Source: JAIOSM01 sp023143455 (GTDB lineage Bacteria; Desulfobacterota; Desulfobacteria; Desulfobacterales; Desulfobacteraceae). Taken from it: a stretch of 64,000 bases of DNA. Numbering within the stretch: position 1 is the stretch's first letter; each line of letters opens with the position of its first letter. Location of the stretch: positions 1-64,000 of the forward strand of contig DAOVTW010000014.1 of assembly GCA_030632885.1 (NCBI GenBank), read 5' to 3'. The notes below the pieces were generated by a model. The model ran no database searches. It had not been told where the DNA came from and was given only the letters and a program-made list of their open reading frames with translations. Below, one piece after another: positions 56,770 to 64,000 of the stretch. The translations under genes were made by a program, and so were the position numbers.

Positions 56770-57681
56770 ATGACAGAACAAATAAAAGTGTTAATGGTGG
56801 ATGATGAAAAAAGGTTCAGGGATACAACAAAAAAAATACTGATGAAAAAAGGATTTGAAACCATCCTGGCTGAAACTGGTGAGGAGGCACTCAAAATGAT
56901 AGTACAAAACCCGGATGTGGTTATTCTGGATATAAAAATGCCTGGTATTGACGGACATGAGGCTCTGGCAAGAATTAAAAAGCTTAAGCCGGATCTCCCG
57001 GTCATCATGCTGACCGGTCACGGGGACAAGCCTTCGGCTAGAGAGGCTCTCGTTGAAGGAGCCTTTGACTATCTGAGCAAACCCTGTGATATTGATCTTC
57101 TGGCAGAAAAAATAAAGGAAGCCTTCCACCGGGCAAATAAACTTTATAAATCGTCTGACCACAAAGAAAGGTATGTTTCATCGGTAATGATCCCGATTAC
57201 AGAGTACTCCACCATCAATGAAAAGAAAACCATACAGGACGCGATTGATGAACTGAAGAAATCTTTTGTTACAAAGATTGCAACGAACCAATTGATGGAA
57301 ACAGGGCACCGGTCGATTCTCGTAAGGGATACCGACAACCAGATAAAAGGGATCTTGACCATCCGGGATCTATTGGAAATGGCCATGCCAGACTATCTTT
57401 CAGCCCCTAAACCTTCTCTGGCAGACAGTATTGAATATTCCCCCATGTTCTGGGATAAAATGTTTAGTACCAGAATACAGGAGATGAAAACTAAATGCAT
57501 CCGTGACGTCATGTCACCTTCTCCTATTCCCATTGACGGCGGATCAAATCTGATGGAGGCTGCATACCTCATGATTTACCGCAACGAGAGGCGCCTTCTT
57601 GTCAAATTGTTAGACAAAATAGTGGGTGTAATACGGGAGCAGGATCTGTTTTTTGAAATGGAAAAGATTTTAAATTCATAA
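56770..57681 (+). CDS. Response regulator with tandem CBS domains
   Basis: The 303-aa protein has an N-terminal receiver (Asp54 in VVILDIKMPG, Lys in YLSKPCD) and a C-terminal pair of CBS domains (~135-205, ~240-300; SILVRDTDNQIKGILTIRDLL and KLLDKIVGVIREQDLFFEME). CBS pairs bind adenine nucleotides, so it may integrate a phospho-signal with energy charge. ATG 56770 has AAGGAG upstream. Last intact gene of the transporter operon; a paralogue lies in opposite orientation at 58006-59103. Confidence 0.85.
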   Translation: MTEQIKVLMVDDEKRFRDTTKKILMKKGFETILAETGEEALKMIVQNPDVVILDIKMPGIDGHEALARIKKLKPDLPVIMLTGHGDKPSAREALVEGAFDYLSKPCDIDLLAEKIKEAFHRANKLYKSSDHKERYVSSVMIPITEYSTINEKKTIQDAIDELKKSFVTKIATNQLMETGHRSILVRDTDNQIKGILTIRDLLEMAMPDYLSAPKPSLADSIEYSPMFWDKMFSTRIQEMKTKCIRDVMSPSPIPIDGGSNLMEAAYLMIYRNERRLLVKLLDKIVGVIREQDLFFEMEKILNS

Positions 57682-57774
57682 TACAGGAGCTTTTTTAAGT
57701 TAAATATAAATAGTTCGGAGGATGGTAATCATCATATCATCTCTCTGGGCTATTTTTAAAATTTGGAGACTATA

Positions 57775-58440
57775 ATGTATTTCCCAATTGCCGAAATCCA
57801 TGCCAACCCATTGGTTATTTTCTTTACTGCTTTTATTGTTTCTTTTTTCACTTCCATGGGCGGTATTTCCGGCGCGTTTTTGCTGCTGCCATTCCAGATG
57901 AGTGTTCTGGGATATACGTCCCCTTCTGTTTCTGCTACCAATCATGTTTTCAACATCATTGCCATACCAAGCGGGGTCTACCGGTATATCAAAGAAAAAA
58001 GAATGTTATGGTCTTTGGCCAGAGCTATCATTATCGGCACCTTGCCCGGGGTTTTTATCGGAGCCTGGGTACGCATCGAGTATTTGCCTGATCCAAAGAA
58101 TTTCAAAATGTTTGCCGGAATTGTCCTGCTTTATATCGGTTGGAAACTTTTTAAAGATATTTTGAGCAAAAACAAGACAAAAGATAACAGCCTTAAATTT
58201 ATTTTTCATGACATCTGCTATCTCAAAAAATATGTCCTGATCCCTAATAATACCTATCACTCTGGAGATATCCTGTACAAGCAGCAGCCCTTTTGGTTCC
58301 CTCTCCATCAAATGTGCAACTTCCAGAAGGTTTGCATATTCACTGATTACGGGCGGTCGTTCAGACATAATTTCCCAGACTTTTTTTTCAGCAATTTCTT
58401 TTACCCGGTCAGAAAACAATCCACTCCAGAAAATGGTTGA
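57775..58440 (+). pseudogene. TauE/SafE (TSUP) transporter, truncated and fused to antisense sequence
   Basis: ATG 57775 (GGAG 7 nt upstream) begins a TSUP-type carrier: NPLVIFFTAFIVSFFTSMGG, GISGAFLLLPFQ, and TNHVFNIIAIPSGVYRYI, with several membrane segments. Family-like sequence ends near residue 140 (~58190). From there the frame simply reads the antisense of the REC-CBS gene until a stop at 58440. The second half of the carrier is missing, so it is very likely non-functional. TSUP proteins export or import sulfite, sulfoacetate or similar anions. Confidence 0.8.
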
Positions 58441-59103
58441 AAATTTGGAACTCTCTTCATTGAATGGCTCGCCTACCGATACATATTCAGGTCTTACTGC
58501 CCTGATAATATCCATTCTTGTGAGAATGCCAACCAGAATACTCCGTTTATCAAAAACCGGCAATAAGCTTGGGCTTTTGTCCATAGCCCAGAGCCAGGCA
58601 GAAGCCTTTTCATTAACACCTATCATTTTCTCCATCGCATCCTTTAAGGTCATATCAACCGAGACTGTCATAAGGTCATTTAATCGAATCATGATGTTTA
58701 AAGCCCTTTTTTCATCCATTTTAAATTCATAATGTTTTGCCGCGTAGGCATCATGTATTCTTGAGGCAAGAGTATCCACATCACAAGGCTTGGAAAGATA
58801 GTCAAAAGCTTCTCTTGCAAGCGCCCGCATCGCAGAACATTTACTACCATGACCGGTGAGCATAATCACTTGGATCTCGGGGGCTGTTTTTTTTATTTTG
58901 GTCAGGGCAATAAGACCATTCATACCTGTCATGTTGATATCCAACACAATTACGTGCTGAGGATTTTCTTTTAAAACCTGTATCGCCATTTCAGCATTGT
59001 TAGCAATTGTTGTGTCAAATCCCTTTTTAATCAATAATTTTGAAGTGGTTTCACAAAATCGGTCTTCATCATCTACCAGTAAGACTCTTATTCTGTTTTT
59101 CAT
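58006..59103 (-). CDS. Response regulator with tandem CBS domains, 3' end altered
   Basis: This paralogue of the 56770 gene has a receiver (Asp55 in VIVLDINMTG) and a CBS pair (SILVGILTRMDIIRA-like; QDISRVIGIIRDQDIFFEIA). Family-like sequence ends about residue 305 (~58200). The following ~60 residues are antisense of the truncated TSUP gene, so the original stop codon was lost. The catalytic parts are intact and it may still work with a foreign tail. Ribosome site GGAGGG. A sigma-54 promoter lies ~80 nt upstream. Confidence 0.82.
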   Translation of the reverse strand: MKNRIRVLLVDDEDRFCETTSKLLIKKGFDTTIANNAEMAIQVLKENPQHVIVLDINMTGMNGLIALTKIKKTAPEIQVIMLTGHGSKCSAMRALAREAFDYLSKPCDVDTLASRIHDAYAAKHYEFKMDEKRALNIMIRLNDLMTVSVDMTLKDAMEKMIGVNEKASAWLWAMDKSPSLLPVFDKRSILVGILTRMDIIRAVRPEYVSVGEPFNEESSKFSTIFWSGLFSDRVKEIAEKKVWEIMSERPPVISEYANLLEVAHLMEREPKGLLLVQDISRVIGIIRDQDIFFEIADVMKNKFKAVIFCLVFAQNIFKKFPTDIKQDNSGKHFEILWIRQILDAYPGSDKNPGQGADNDSSGQRP

Positions 59104-59181
59104 ATACTTTGCCCTCCTGACTATCAGATTGCTCCAATGGAACCTATTGTATTATTTTACAATACAGCAATAACTTATAAG

Positions 59182-59197
59182 AGCAAATAATATGCCA
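59182..59197 (-). promoter_or_regulatory. Sigma-54 promoter of REC-CBS gene
   Basis: Minus strand TGGCATATTATTTGCT has the GG-N10-GC spacing with TTGCT at -12, ~80 nt before ATG 59103. It is divergent from the sigma-54 promoter at 59390. Confidence 0.8.
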
Positions 59198-59308
59198 TGA
59201 AGCAGAAAATACTGTTGATCAGAATAATTAGTTGAAAACAGGGACTTATAAATATAATGCCAGGCTGTTTGAACGTCTTTCGAAAAAAATTGTGTCTCCA
59301 CCTTGTTT

Positions 59309-59324
59309 ACAGGGTGTAACCTGT
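59309..59324. promoter_or_regulatory. Dyad between divergent sigma-54 promoters
   Basis: ACAGG-GTGTAA-CCTGT is a 5-bp-arm palindrome, 66 bp upstream of the 59390 promoter and ~110 bp from the 59182 promoter. It could serve as an activator site for both; short arms make this tentative. Confidence 0.35.
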
Positions 59325-59389
59325 TTGTGACAGTATTTTAATGTTATTCGGAATTCGTTCAGCTAATTTGTTAAATTGACCCACGATAT

Positions 59390-59405
59390 TGGCATTATTA
59401 TTGCA
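59390..59405 (+). promoter_or_regulatory. Sigma-54 promoter of the 59462 gene
   Basis: TGGCATTATTATTGCA matches sigma-54 -24/-12 with correct spacing, ~57 nt before ATG 59462. Confidence 0.8.
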
Positions 59406-59461
59406 AAAGTAATTCACATAGAGAGATGTACATTTGAACAATAATTTGGAGTAATAAAAAT

Positions 59462-59899
59462 ATGAAACAGAAAACCCTGAAATATTTTTTAAAACCCTCC
59501 AAAGCAATCATTTTTTGTGAATTCTTTGGTTTCGGAGTAATCTTATTATTTTTATGGCTGGATGAAATCCTTGATCTTCCTCATTATCTGTTTGAGACTA
59601 TAGAAACACCTGTAAATACTGCCGAAAGCATTTTTGAGAGCATTATGATTATAATAATCGCTATTTTCTGTATTGGCATGACCTTTCGTCTGTTGTCAAA
59701 AATCAAGGTTTTGGAAGGATTCCTTCCCATCTGTGCGTCCTGTAAAAAAATTAGAGACAGCAATGATCACTGGCACCCTGTTGAAAGCTATATAGCGAAT
59801 CATTCCAATGTATCCTTCAGCCATGGCATCTGCCAAGAGTGCATGGAAAAATTGTATGGCGATCAAGAATGGTATAAAAAAAAAGTTGGTGACAAATAG
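59462..59899 (+). CDS. Two-TM protein with C-terminal Cys-pair signalling motif
   Basis: The 145-aa protein has two membrane segments (~14-33 and 58-76). Its C-terminus has the motif LPICASCKKIRDSNDHW (C91-x2-C94) and SHGICQEC (C124-x2-C127), ending near KLYGD. This motif is usually found at the very end of PAS or receiver-domain signalling proteins; here it is attached straight to a membrane hairpin. The four Cys may bind a metal. Ribosome site TTGGAG. Expressed from a sigma-54 promoter. Confidence 0.75.
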   Translation: MKQKTLKYFLKPSKAIIFCEFFGFGVILLFLWLDEILDLPHYLFETIETPVNTAESIFESIMIIIIAIFCIGMTFRLLSKIKVLEGFLPICASCKKIRDSNDHWHPVESYIANHSNVSFSHGICQECMEKLYGDQEWYKKKVGDK

Positions 59900-60077
59900 A
59901 AATGTCCGGTTTTTGGAGTAAATGTTTTGTCCTGTTTCACATGCAGGCATAATCGGTGTCAGTTTTTTTTACAGTTTGCTATAGTATTGCTTAATTTTCT
60001 TGGTGAGCGATTGTTTCTCATACTATATAAAGCCCTGAAAAATTACAGTACAATTCATTTAATGATTTATTGGAAAT

Positions 60078-60093
60078 TGGCACATCAATTGCT
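60078..60093 (+). promoter_or_regulatory. Sigma-54 promoter of universal stress gene remnant
   Basis: TGGCACATCAATTGCT is a near-consensus sigma-54 promoter and is base-for-base identical to the one at 38420-38435. It lies ~56 nt upstream of ATG 60149. Confidence 0.88.
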
Positions 60094-60148
60094 ACTACTC
60101 AAGGCAGTAGGTAAAAGCTCTGTTAAAACGAATATAAGGAGATGTGCA

Positions 60149-60474
60149 ATGGATATGCCTCGGACAAAATAATTGTCAAGGATTATATCAGGGATCTGAA
60201 AAAAGATAGGCAAGAGAAGATAAAAGAGCTGATAAAAGAGCATTTTTTTGTTGAAAAATTAAGTATGAGCTTTATAATAAAGGTGGGTATTCCATCGGAA
60301 CAGATTCTGAAAGCGATTGAAACAGAAGATATCGATTTGGTTGTAATGGCTAACAAAGGCAGGGGAAATATTTCAAGGATTTTGTTTGGAAGTGCTGCTG
60401 AAAAGGTGTTCAGACATTCCCCGGTTCCGGTTTTCAGTGTCAGAGAGCGAAAAAAATTCAAAAGGAGTAATTAA
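60149..60474 (+). pseudogene. Universal stress protein (UspA) gene with deleted N-terminal half
   Basis: ATG 60149 has a good ribosome site (AAGGAG, 7 nt away) but the frame stops after MDMPRTK. The neighbouring frame then gives the C-terminal ~100 residues of a UspA-family protein: IDLVVMANKGRGN, and LFGSAAEKVFRHSPVPVFSV with the G-x9-G-S/T ATP-loop pattern. The N-terminal ~60 residues (first beta strand and Asp region) are absent, consistent with an internal deletion and frameshift. A shortened product from ATG 60142 is possible, but AAGGAG would touch that start. Confidence 0.6.
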
Positions 60475-60475
60475 T

Positions 60476-60526
60476 ATGTCTGATAATAAAAAATATTCTG
60501 AGGATCTTTTTTATGGTACCAAGTAA
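60476..60526 (+). CDS. 16-aa leader frame overlapping the HAD-GH65 start
   Basis: ATG 60476 follows a strong ribosome site (AAAAGGAG) and encodes MSDNKKYSEDLFYGTK, stopping at 60526, 14 nt inside the large downstream gene. It could couple translation to the next gene. It could also be the true N-terminus joined by a +1 slip at the six-T run 60507-60512. Confidence 0.35.
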   Translation: MSDNKKYSEDLFYGTK

Positions 60527-63500
60527 ACAAATAATTAATCCTGAACTGTATGATGCAGTTCTATTTGATTTGGACGGTGTGGTTACCAGAACAGCTGATA
60601 CCCACGCAAGGGCCTGGCAAAAACTTTTTGACGAATATTTGAAAAAAAAAACCGACACTGACAAGTATGTACCCTTTGACCTTAAGGATGACTATATAAA
60701 ATATGTGGATGGAAAACCTCGCTATAAAGGGGTTAAAGCCTTTATTGCCTCTCGTGGCATTAATATTCCTTATGGTTCTGTTCATGATGCTCCTGATAAG
60801 GAAACCATATGCGGGCTGGGCAATAGAAAAAATCAACTCTTTTCGGATTTGCTGAAAAAAGAGGGTGTGAAGGTTTATGAATCCACTATTGACCTGATTA
60901 AACAATTAAGAAAAAATGGATTTAAAACAGCCATTGTAAGTTCAAGCAAAAACTGCCATCAAGTCCTTAAGGCTGCAGGTATTGAAGATTTATTTGATGC
61001 CCTGGTTGATGGTGTTGTATCTGAGAATCTAGGTTTTGCTGGCAAACCTGAACCGGATATCTTTCTGGAAGCAGCCAAAAGACTGGATGCCCATGCAAAT
61101 AGCTGTGTGGTGGTGGAGGATGCCCTTTCCGGTGTAGAGGCAGGGAAAAAAGGTGGTTTTGGAATGGTTATAGGTGTTAACCGGAAAGATCAGGCAAAAC
61201 AGCTTAAACAAAAAGGAGCCCACCTGGTAGTTAACGATCTTTGTGAAATTATGGTCGGTGTGGAAAAAGAAACCAGTTGGGGGCAGATATATCTGGGGTT
61301 TGACCCTAAGGATGAAGGACGAAGGGAAACATTGTGCGCCATGGGAAACGGCTATTTTGTTACCAGGGGAACCGCCGCCGAGACAAAAGCTGATGATGTG
61401 CATTATCCAGGCACCTACCTTGCCGGAGGCTATAACCGCCTTAAAACACAAGTTGCCGGCAGAATGGTTGAAAATGAAGATCTGGTTAATATGCCCAACT
61501 GGCTCTGCCTTAATTTCCGCATTCCCGGAGAGGAATGGTTCCAGCTAAAAGATGTAAAGATTCTTTTTTACAAACAACATTTGAATATAAAAAAAGGGAT
61601 ACTTTACCGCACCATACGCTTTCGGGATAAAAAAAACAGAGAGACAATAACTTTTCAACACTCCTTTGTCCATGGAGAGCAGATGCACAGGGCTGGGCTG
61701 AAACTTATTATTACACCCTTGAACTGGGAAGGTAAAATAGAGATCTGTTCTGCTCTGGATGGCAGGGTGACCAACTTGGGAGTTAAGCGCTACCGGGATC
61801 TGGGCAATCAGCATCTTGATCTGGTTGAGTCTCGACATGTTGATGAAAAAAGTATGGTTTTAAAAATGCGCACCAATCAGTCCTTCATAGATATTGCCAT
61901 GGGTGCAAGAACCGAAATCTTTCTCAACAATGAAACGGCTGTAGTTAAATCTGTTACAGCTGATAAACCCAGTGGATATGTTGCAAAGAATTTTATTGTA
62001 AATGTGAGTATGGGAGAGGCTCTTACCGTGGAAAAACTGGTCTGCCTCTATACATCCCGGGATACCGGTATTTCAGAATGCTTATTAGAAGTGGAAAATA
62101 CTATTGCAAATGATGTTGTAAGTTTTGGCAGTTTAATAAAATCCCATGTTACAGCCTGGGAACTTTTATGGCGCAAATTTGATGTCAGACTGGAGCTGGA
62201 CAATAAAGATATTGAGCAATCCACGCAAAAAATTATTCGATTGTATATTTTCCATTTATTACAAAGCTCTTCTGTACATTCTTTGGATGTTGATGTTGGA
62301 ATGCCGGCCCGGGGCTGGCATGGCGAAGGCTACAGAGGACATATATTCTGGGATGAAATGATCATTTTCCCATTTTTGAATTACCGGGCTCCCCAAATTA
62401 CAAAAACCTTACTCATGTATCGTTACCGACGACTTAAAGAGGCCAGGCGAGCAGCCAGAGAGGCAGGCTATAAAGGCGCAATGTATCCATGGCAGAGCGG
62501 AAGCAGCGGCAGAGAGGAGACCCAAGCATTGCATCTGAACCCGGAATCGGGTCGCTGGCTTCCAGACAACACCCATCTACAACGCCATGTAAATAATGCC
62601 ATAGTTTATAATATCTGGCAGTATTTTCAAATTACCCAGGATATAGAGTTTTTATCCTTTTACGGAGGTGAAATAACAATAGAAATCGCCCGATTCTGGG
62701 CAAGCATTGCAACCCATAACAAGGACCTTGATCGATATGAAATCTTTGGTGTAATGGGGCCTGATGAATATCATGACTCCTACCCCGGAGCAGATAAACC
62801 AGGTTTAAACAACAATGTATATACTAATTTAATGGTAGTGTTTGTCATGAACCAGGCTCTTAATCTGCAACATATTCTTCCTGAACAGGACTGGGACAAT
62901 TTAAGGAAAAAGCTCAAGATAGAAGATAAAGAACTGAAAAAATTCCAAAAAATGAGTCAAAGGATGAAACTAGTATTCCATGGAGATGGAATACTCAGTC
63001 AATTTGAAGGATATGGCAACCTAAAGGAGTTTAACTGGGATGGTTATAAAAAAAAATATGGAAATATCCAGCGTCTGGACAGGGTTCTTGAAAAGGAAGG
63101 AGATAGCGCCAATAACTATAAAGTCTGCAAACAGGCGGATGTTTTAATGCTTTTATATCTTTTTAGTGCTGAAACTTTAAGAAAGATGTTTAAACGTCTT
63201 AATTATTCTTTTGATAAAGATTCTATCCTAAAAAACATTAACTATTATCTAAATCGAACCACAAACGGGTCATCCCTGGCATTGGTCATTCACGCCTGGA
63301 TTGAGGCACGGCAAGCAAGAGAACGTTCCTGGGGGTTATTCAGCCAGGCCCTTGAGACTGATATGGTTGATGACCGAACCGGAAGCACCCGGGAAGGTAT
63401 CCATCTGGCTGCCATGTCAGGATGTATTGACATTCTTCAACGGGGCTATGCAGGCCTGGAAATACGCAGTGATATACTTATTTTGAATCCCTTACTCCCA

Positions 63501-63680
63501 AAGTCCATAAACCGCATTAATTTCCACATTCGATACAGGGACCACTGGCTTGATCTGGAAATCACTCAAAAAGAGGTCAGGGTTAAAAGCCTGACCAGCA
63601 GGGCAAGACCCATAATGGTTATGATCAAAGATGAAATAATCAGATTATATCCCGGCAAGATAGCTATGGTGGATATTTAA
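60513..63680 (+). CDS. HAD phosphatase / glycoside hydrolase family 65 fusion
   Basis: The 1055-aa protein joins an N-terminal HAD domain of the beta-phosphoglucomutase type (nucleophile D19 and D21 in LFDLDGVV; EDALSGVEAGKKGG; ~1-245) to a GH65 domain (~255-1055). The GH65 part has RGWHGEGYRGHIFWDE and catalytic Glu752 in VMGPDEYHD. GH65 enzymes cleave or phosphorolyse trehalose, maltose or kojibiose. The same fusion order occurs in the mycobacterial OtsB1-type protein. Adjacent otsA suggests trehalose or trehalose-6-phosphate as substrate. GAGGAT before ATG 60513 serves as ribosome site. Confidence 0.88.
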   Translation: MVPSKQIINPELYDAVLFDLDGVVTRTADTHARAWQKLFDEYLKKKTDTDKYVPFDLKDDYIKYVDGKPRYKGVKAFIASRGINIPYGSVHDAPDKETICGLGNRKNQLFSDLLKKEGVKVYESTIDLIKQLRKNGFKTAIVSSSKNCHQVLKAAGIEDLFDALVDGVVSENLGFAGKPEPDIFLEAAKRLDAHANSCVVVEDALSGVEAGKKGGFGMVIGVNRKDQAKQLKQKGAHLVVNDLCEIMVGVEKETSWGQIYLGFDPKDEGRRETLCAMGNGYFVTRGTAAETKADDVHYPGTYLAGGYNRLKTQVAGRMVENEDLVNMPNWLCLNFRIPGEEWFQLKDVKILFYKQHLNIKKGILYRTIRFRDKKNRETITFQHSFVHGEQMHRAGLKLIITPLNWEGKIEICSALDGRVTNLGVKRYRDLGNQHLDLVESRHVDEKSMVLKMRTNQSFIDIAMGARTEIFLNNETAVVKSVTADKPSGYVAKNFIVNVSMGEALTVEKLVCLYTSRDTGISECLLEVENTIANDVVSFGSLIKSHVTAWELLWRKFDVRLELDNKDIEQSTQKIIRLYIFHLLQSSSVHSLDVDVGMPARGWHGEGYRGHIFWDEMIIFPFLNYRAPQITKTLLMYRYRRLKEARRAAREAGYKGAMYPWQSGSSGREETQALHLNPESGRWLPDNTHLQRHVNNAIVYNIWQYFQITQDIEFLSFYGGEITIEIARFWASIATHNKDLDRYEIFGVMGPDEYHDSYPGADKPGLNNNVYTNLMVVFVMNQALNLQHILPEQDWDNLRKKLKIEDKELKKFQKMSQRMKLVFHGDGILSQFEGYGNLKEFNWDGYKKKYGNIQRLDRVLEKEGDSANNYKVCKQADVLMLLYLFSAETLRKMFKRLNYSFDKDSILKNINYYLNRTTNGSSLALVIHAWIEARQARERSWGLFSQALETDMVDDRTGSTREGIHLAAMSGCIDILQRGYAGLEIRSDILILNPLLPKSINRINFHIRYRDHWLDLEITQKEVRVKSLTSRARPIMVMIKDEIIRLYPGKIAMVDI

Positions 63681-63719
63681 ACTATATTTTTTAAGCCTGG
63701 GAAAAGATGAGGATAAAAA

Positions 63720-64000
63720 ATGGATAAAAAAAGTCATATTATTATTGTATCCAACAGGTTGCCACTTATTTTAAAAAAAACTGAGGGTGGAAAAATAGAG
63801 GTGGGTAAAGGGGCCGGGGGACTGGTAACGGCAATGGCACCGGTACTCAAGAATCGAAAGGGCACCTGGATAGGCTGGCCCGGCTATGTGCAGGAGTCAG
63901 ATATTGATGACAACATGTTGCCGGCAATACAAACGGCTGCTTCCGGATATAGTGTTAAACCGGTTATGCTTAACTCAAACGAGGTAAAGAATTATTACGA
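63720..64000 (+). CDS. otsA: Trehalose-6-phosphate synthase, N-terminal part (cut by window end)
   Basis: ATG 63720, with GAGGAT upstream, opens a frame reading IIIVSNRLPLIL and GKGAGGLVTAM, then TWIGWPG: the N-terminal signature of glycosyltransferase family 20 (OtsA), which makes trehalose-6-phosphate from UDP-glucose and glucose-6-phosphate. Only ~93 residues are inside the window. It is 39 bp behind the HAD-GH65 gene. Confidence 0.88.
   Translation, partial: MDKKSHIIIVSNRLPLILKKTEGGKIEVGKGAGGLVTAMAPVLKNRKGTWIGWPGYVQESDIDDNMLPAIQTAASGYSVKPVMLNSNEVKNYY

Noticed and set aside
60507..60512. Programmed frameshift as a firm call for the HAD-GH65 gene
   Set aside because: Six T alone is weak evidence and ATG 60513 already has an acceptable ribosome site; kept only as a low-interest finding.
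1..64000. CRISPR array, tRNA, rRNA or replication origin
   Set aside because: No spaced direct repeats, clover-leaf sequences, rRNA stretches or DnaA-box clusters were seen on reading; a covariance or repeat search was not possible here.

Overview
The window looks like a chromosomal segment of a low-GC, anaerobic, motile Gram-negative bacterium, most likely a sulfate-reducing Desulfobacterota relative (Desulfobacteraceae type). This is inferred from gene content: an oxygen-sensitive class III ribonucleotide reductase with its radical-SAM activase, many two-component systems, NtrC-type regulators with matching sigma-54 promoters, SLC13/DASS and TauE-type transporters with response-regulator-CBS proteins, a ZraPSR envelope-stress system and a three-subunit proton-pumping transhydrogenase. 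No rRNA, tRNA or CRISPR array was seen.

Layout. 1-520: two palindromic REP-like units run into the end of a shortened small gene. 530-8431: a visibly AT-richer, minus-strand, three-gene defence operon (large Eco57I/TaqI-type methylase, BRO-N protein, PLD-nuclease/SNF2-like helicase). 8432-9240: non-coding, with a perfect palindrome and a long hairpin. 9241-20301: housekeeping genes (NUDIX, DEAD helicase, nrdD/nrdG behind tandem NrdR boxes, alr, a molybdate-type one-component regulator, shikimate kinase, acyltransferase, YigZ, aminotransferase). 20302-26508: gene debris (IS3 and hydrolase fragments), a chemoreceptor, an undescribed pair (4-TM coiled-coil protein plus secreted VWA protein), a LysE remnant and an EEP-family protein. 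26516-33860: a PurF homologue lacking its catalytic Cys, a DMT transporter, a thioesterase, a giant CheR-PAS-kinase-receiver hybrid and a transglutaminase-like protein.

34051-38054 is a complete divergent zraP/zraSR locus: two outward-facing sigma-54 promoters and palindromic candidate activator sites lie between the genes. 38420-51155 joins nitrogen and redox metabolism. A sigma-54 promoter drives a duplicated Cys-rich small protein and a glutamate dehydrogenase with an NAD-type signature. A kinase/NtrC pair follows, then a second glutamate dehydrogenase with an NADP-type signature, and the pntAA-pntAB-pntB operon behind its own sigma-54 promoter and another NtrC/kinase pair. 51810-59103 is a transport-signalling module: sigma-54 promoter, kinase, receiver, DASS transporter, 50-aa membrane peptide, membrane protein and REC-CBS regulator. 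It then meets a truncated TauE-type transporter that runs tail-to-tail into a second REC-CBS gene. 59390-64000 carries a membrane protein with a Cys-pair motif, a broken universal stress gene, and trehalose genes (HAD-GH65 fusion, otsA cut by the window end).

The strongest single pattern is eight sites that keep the exact GG-N10-GC spacing of sigma-54 promoters, all in intergenic DNA between 34.6 and 60.1 kb, a stretch that also holds all three NtrC-type activators.
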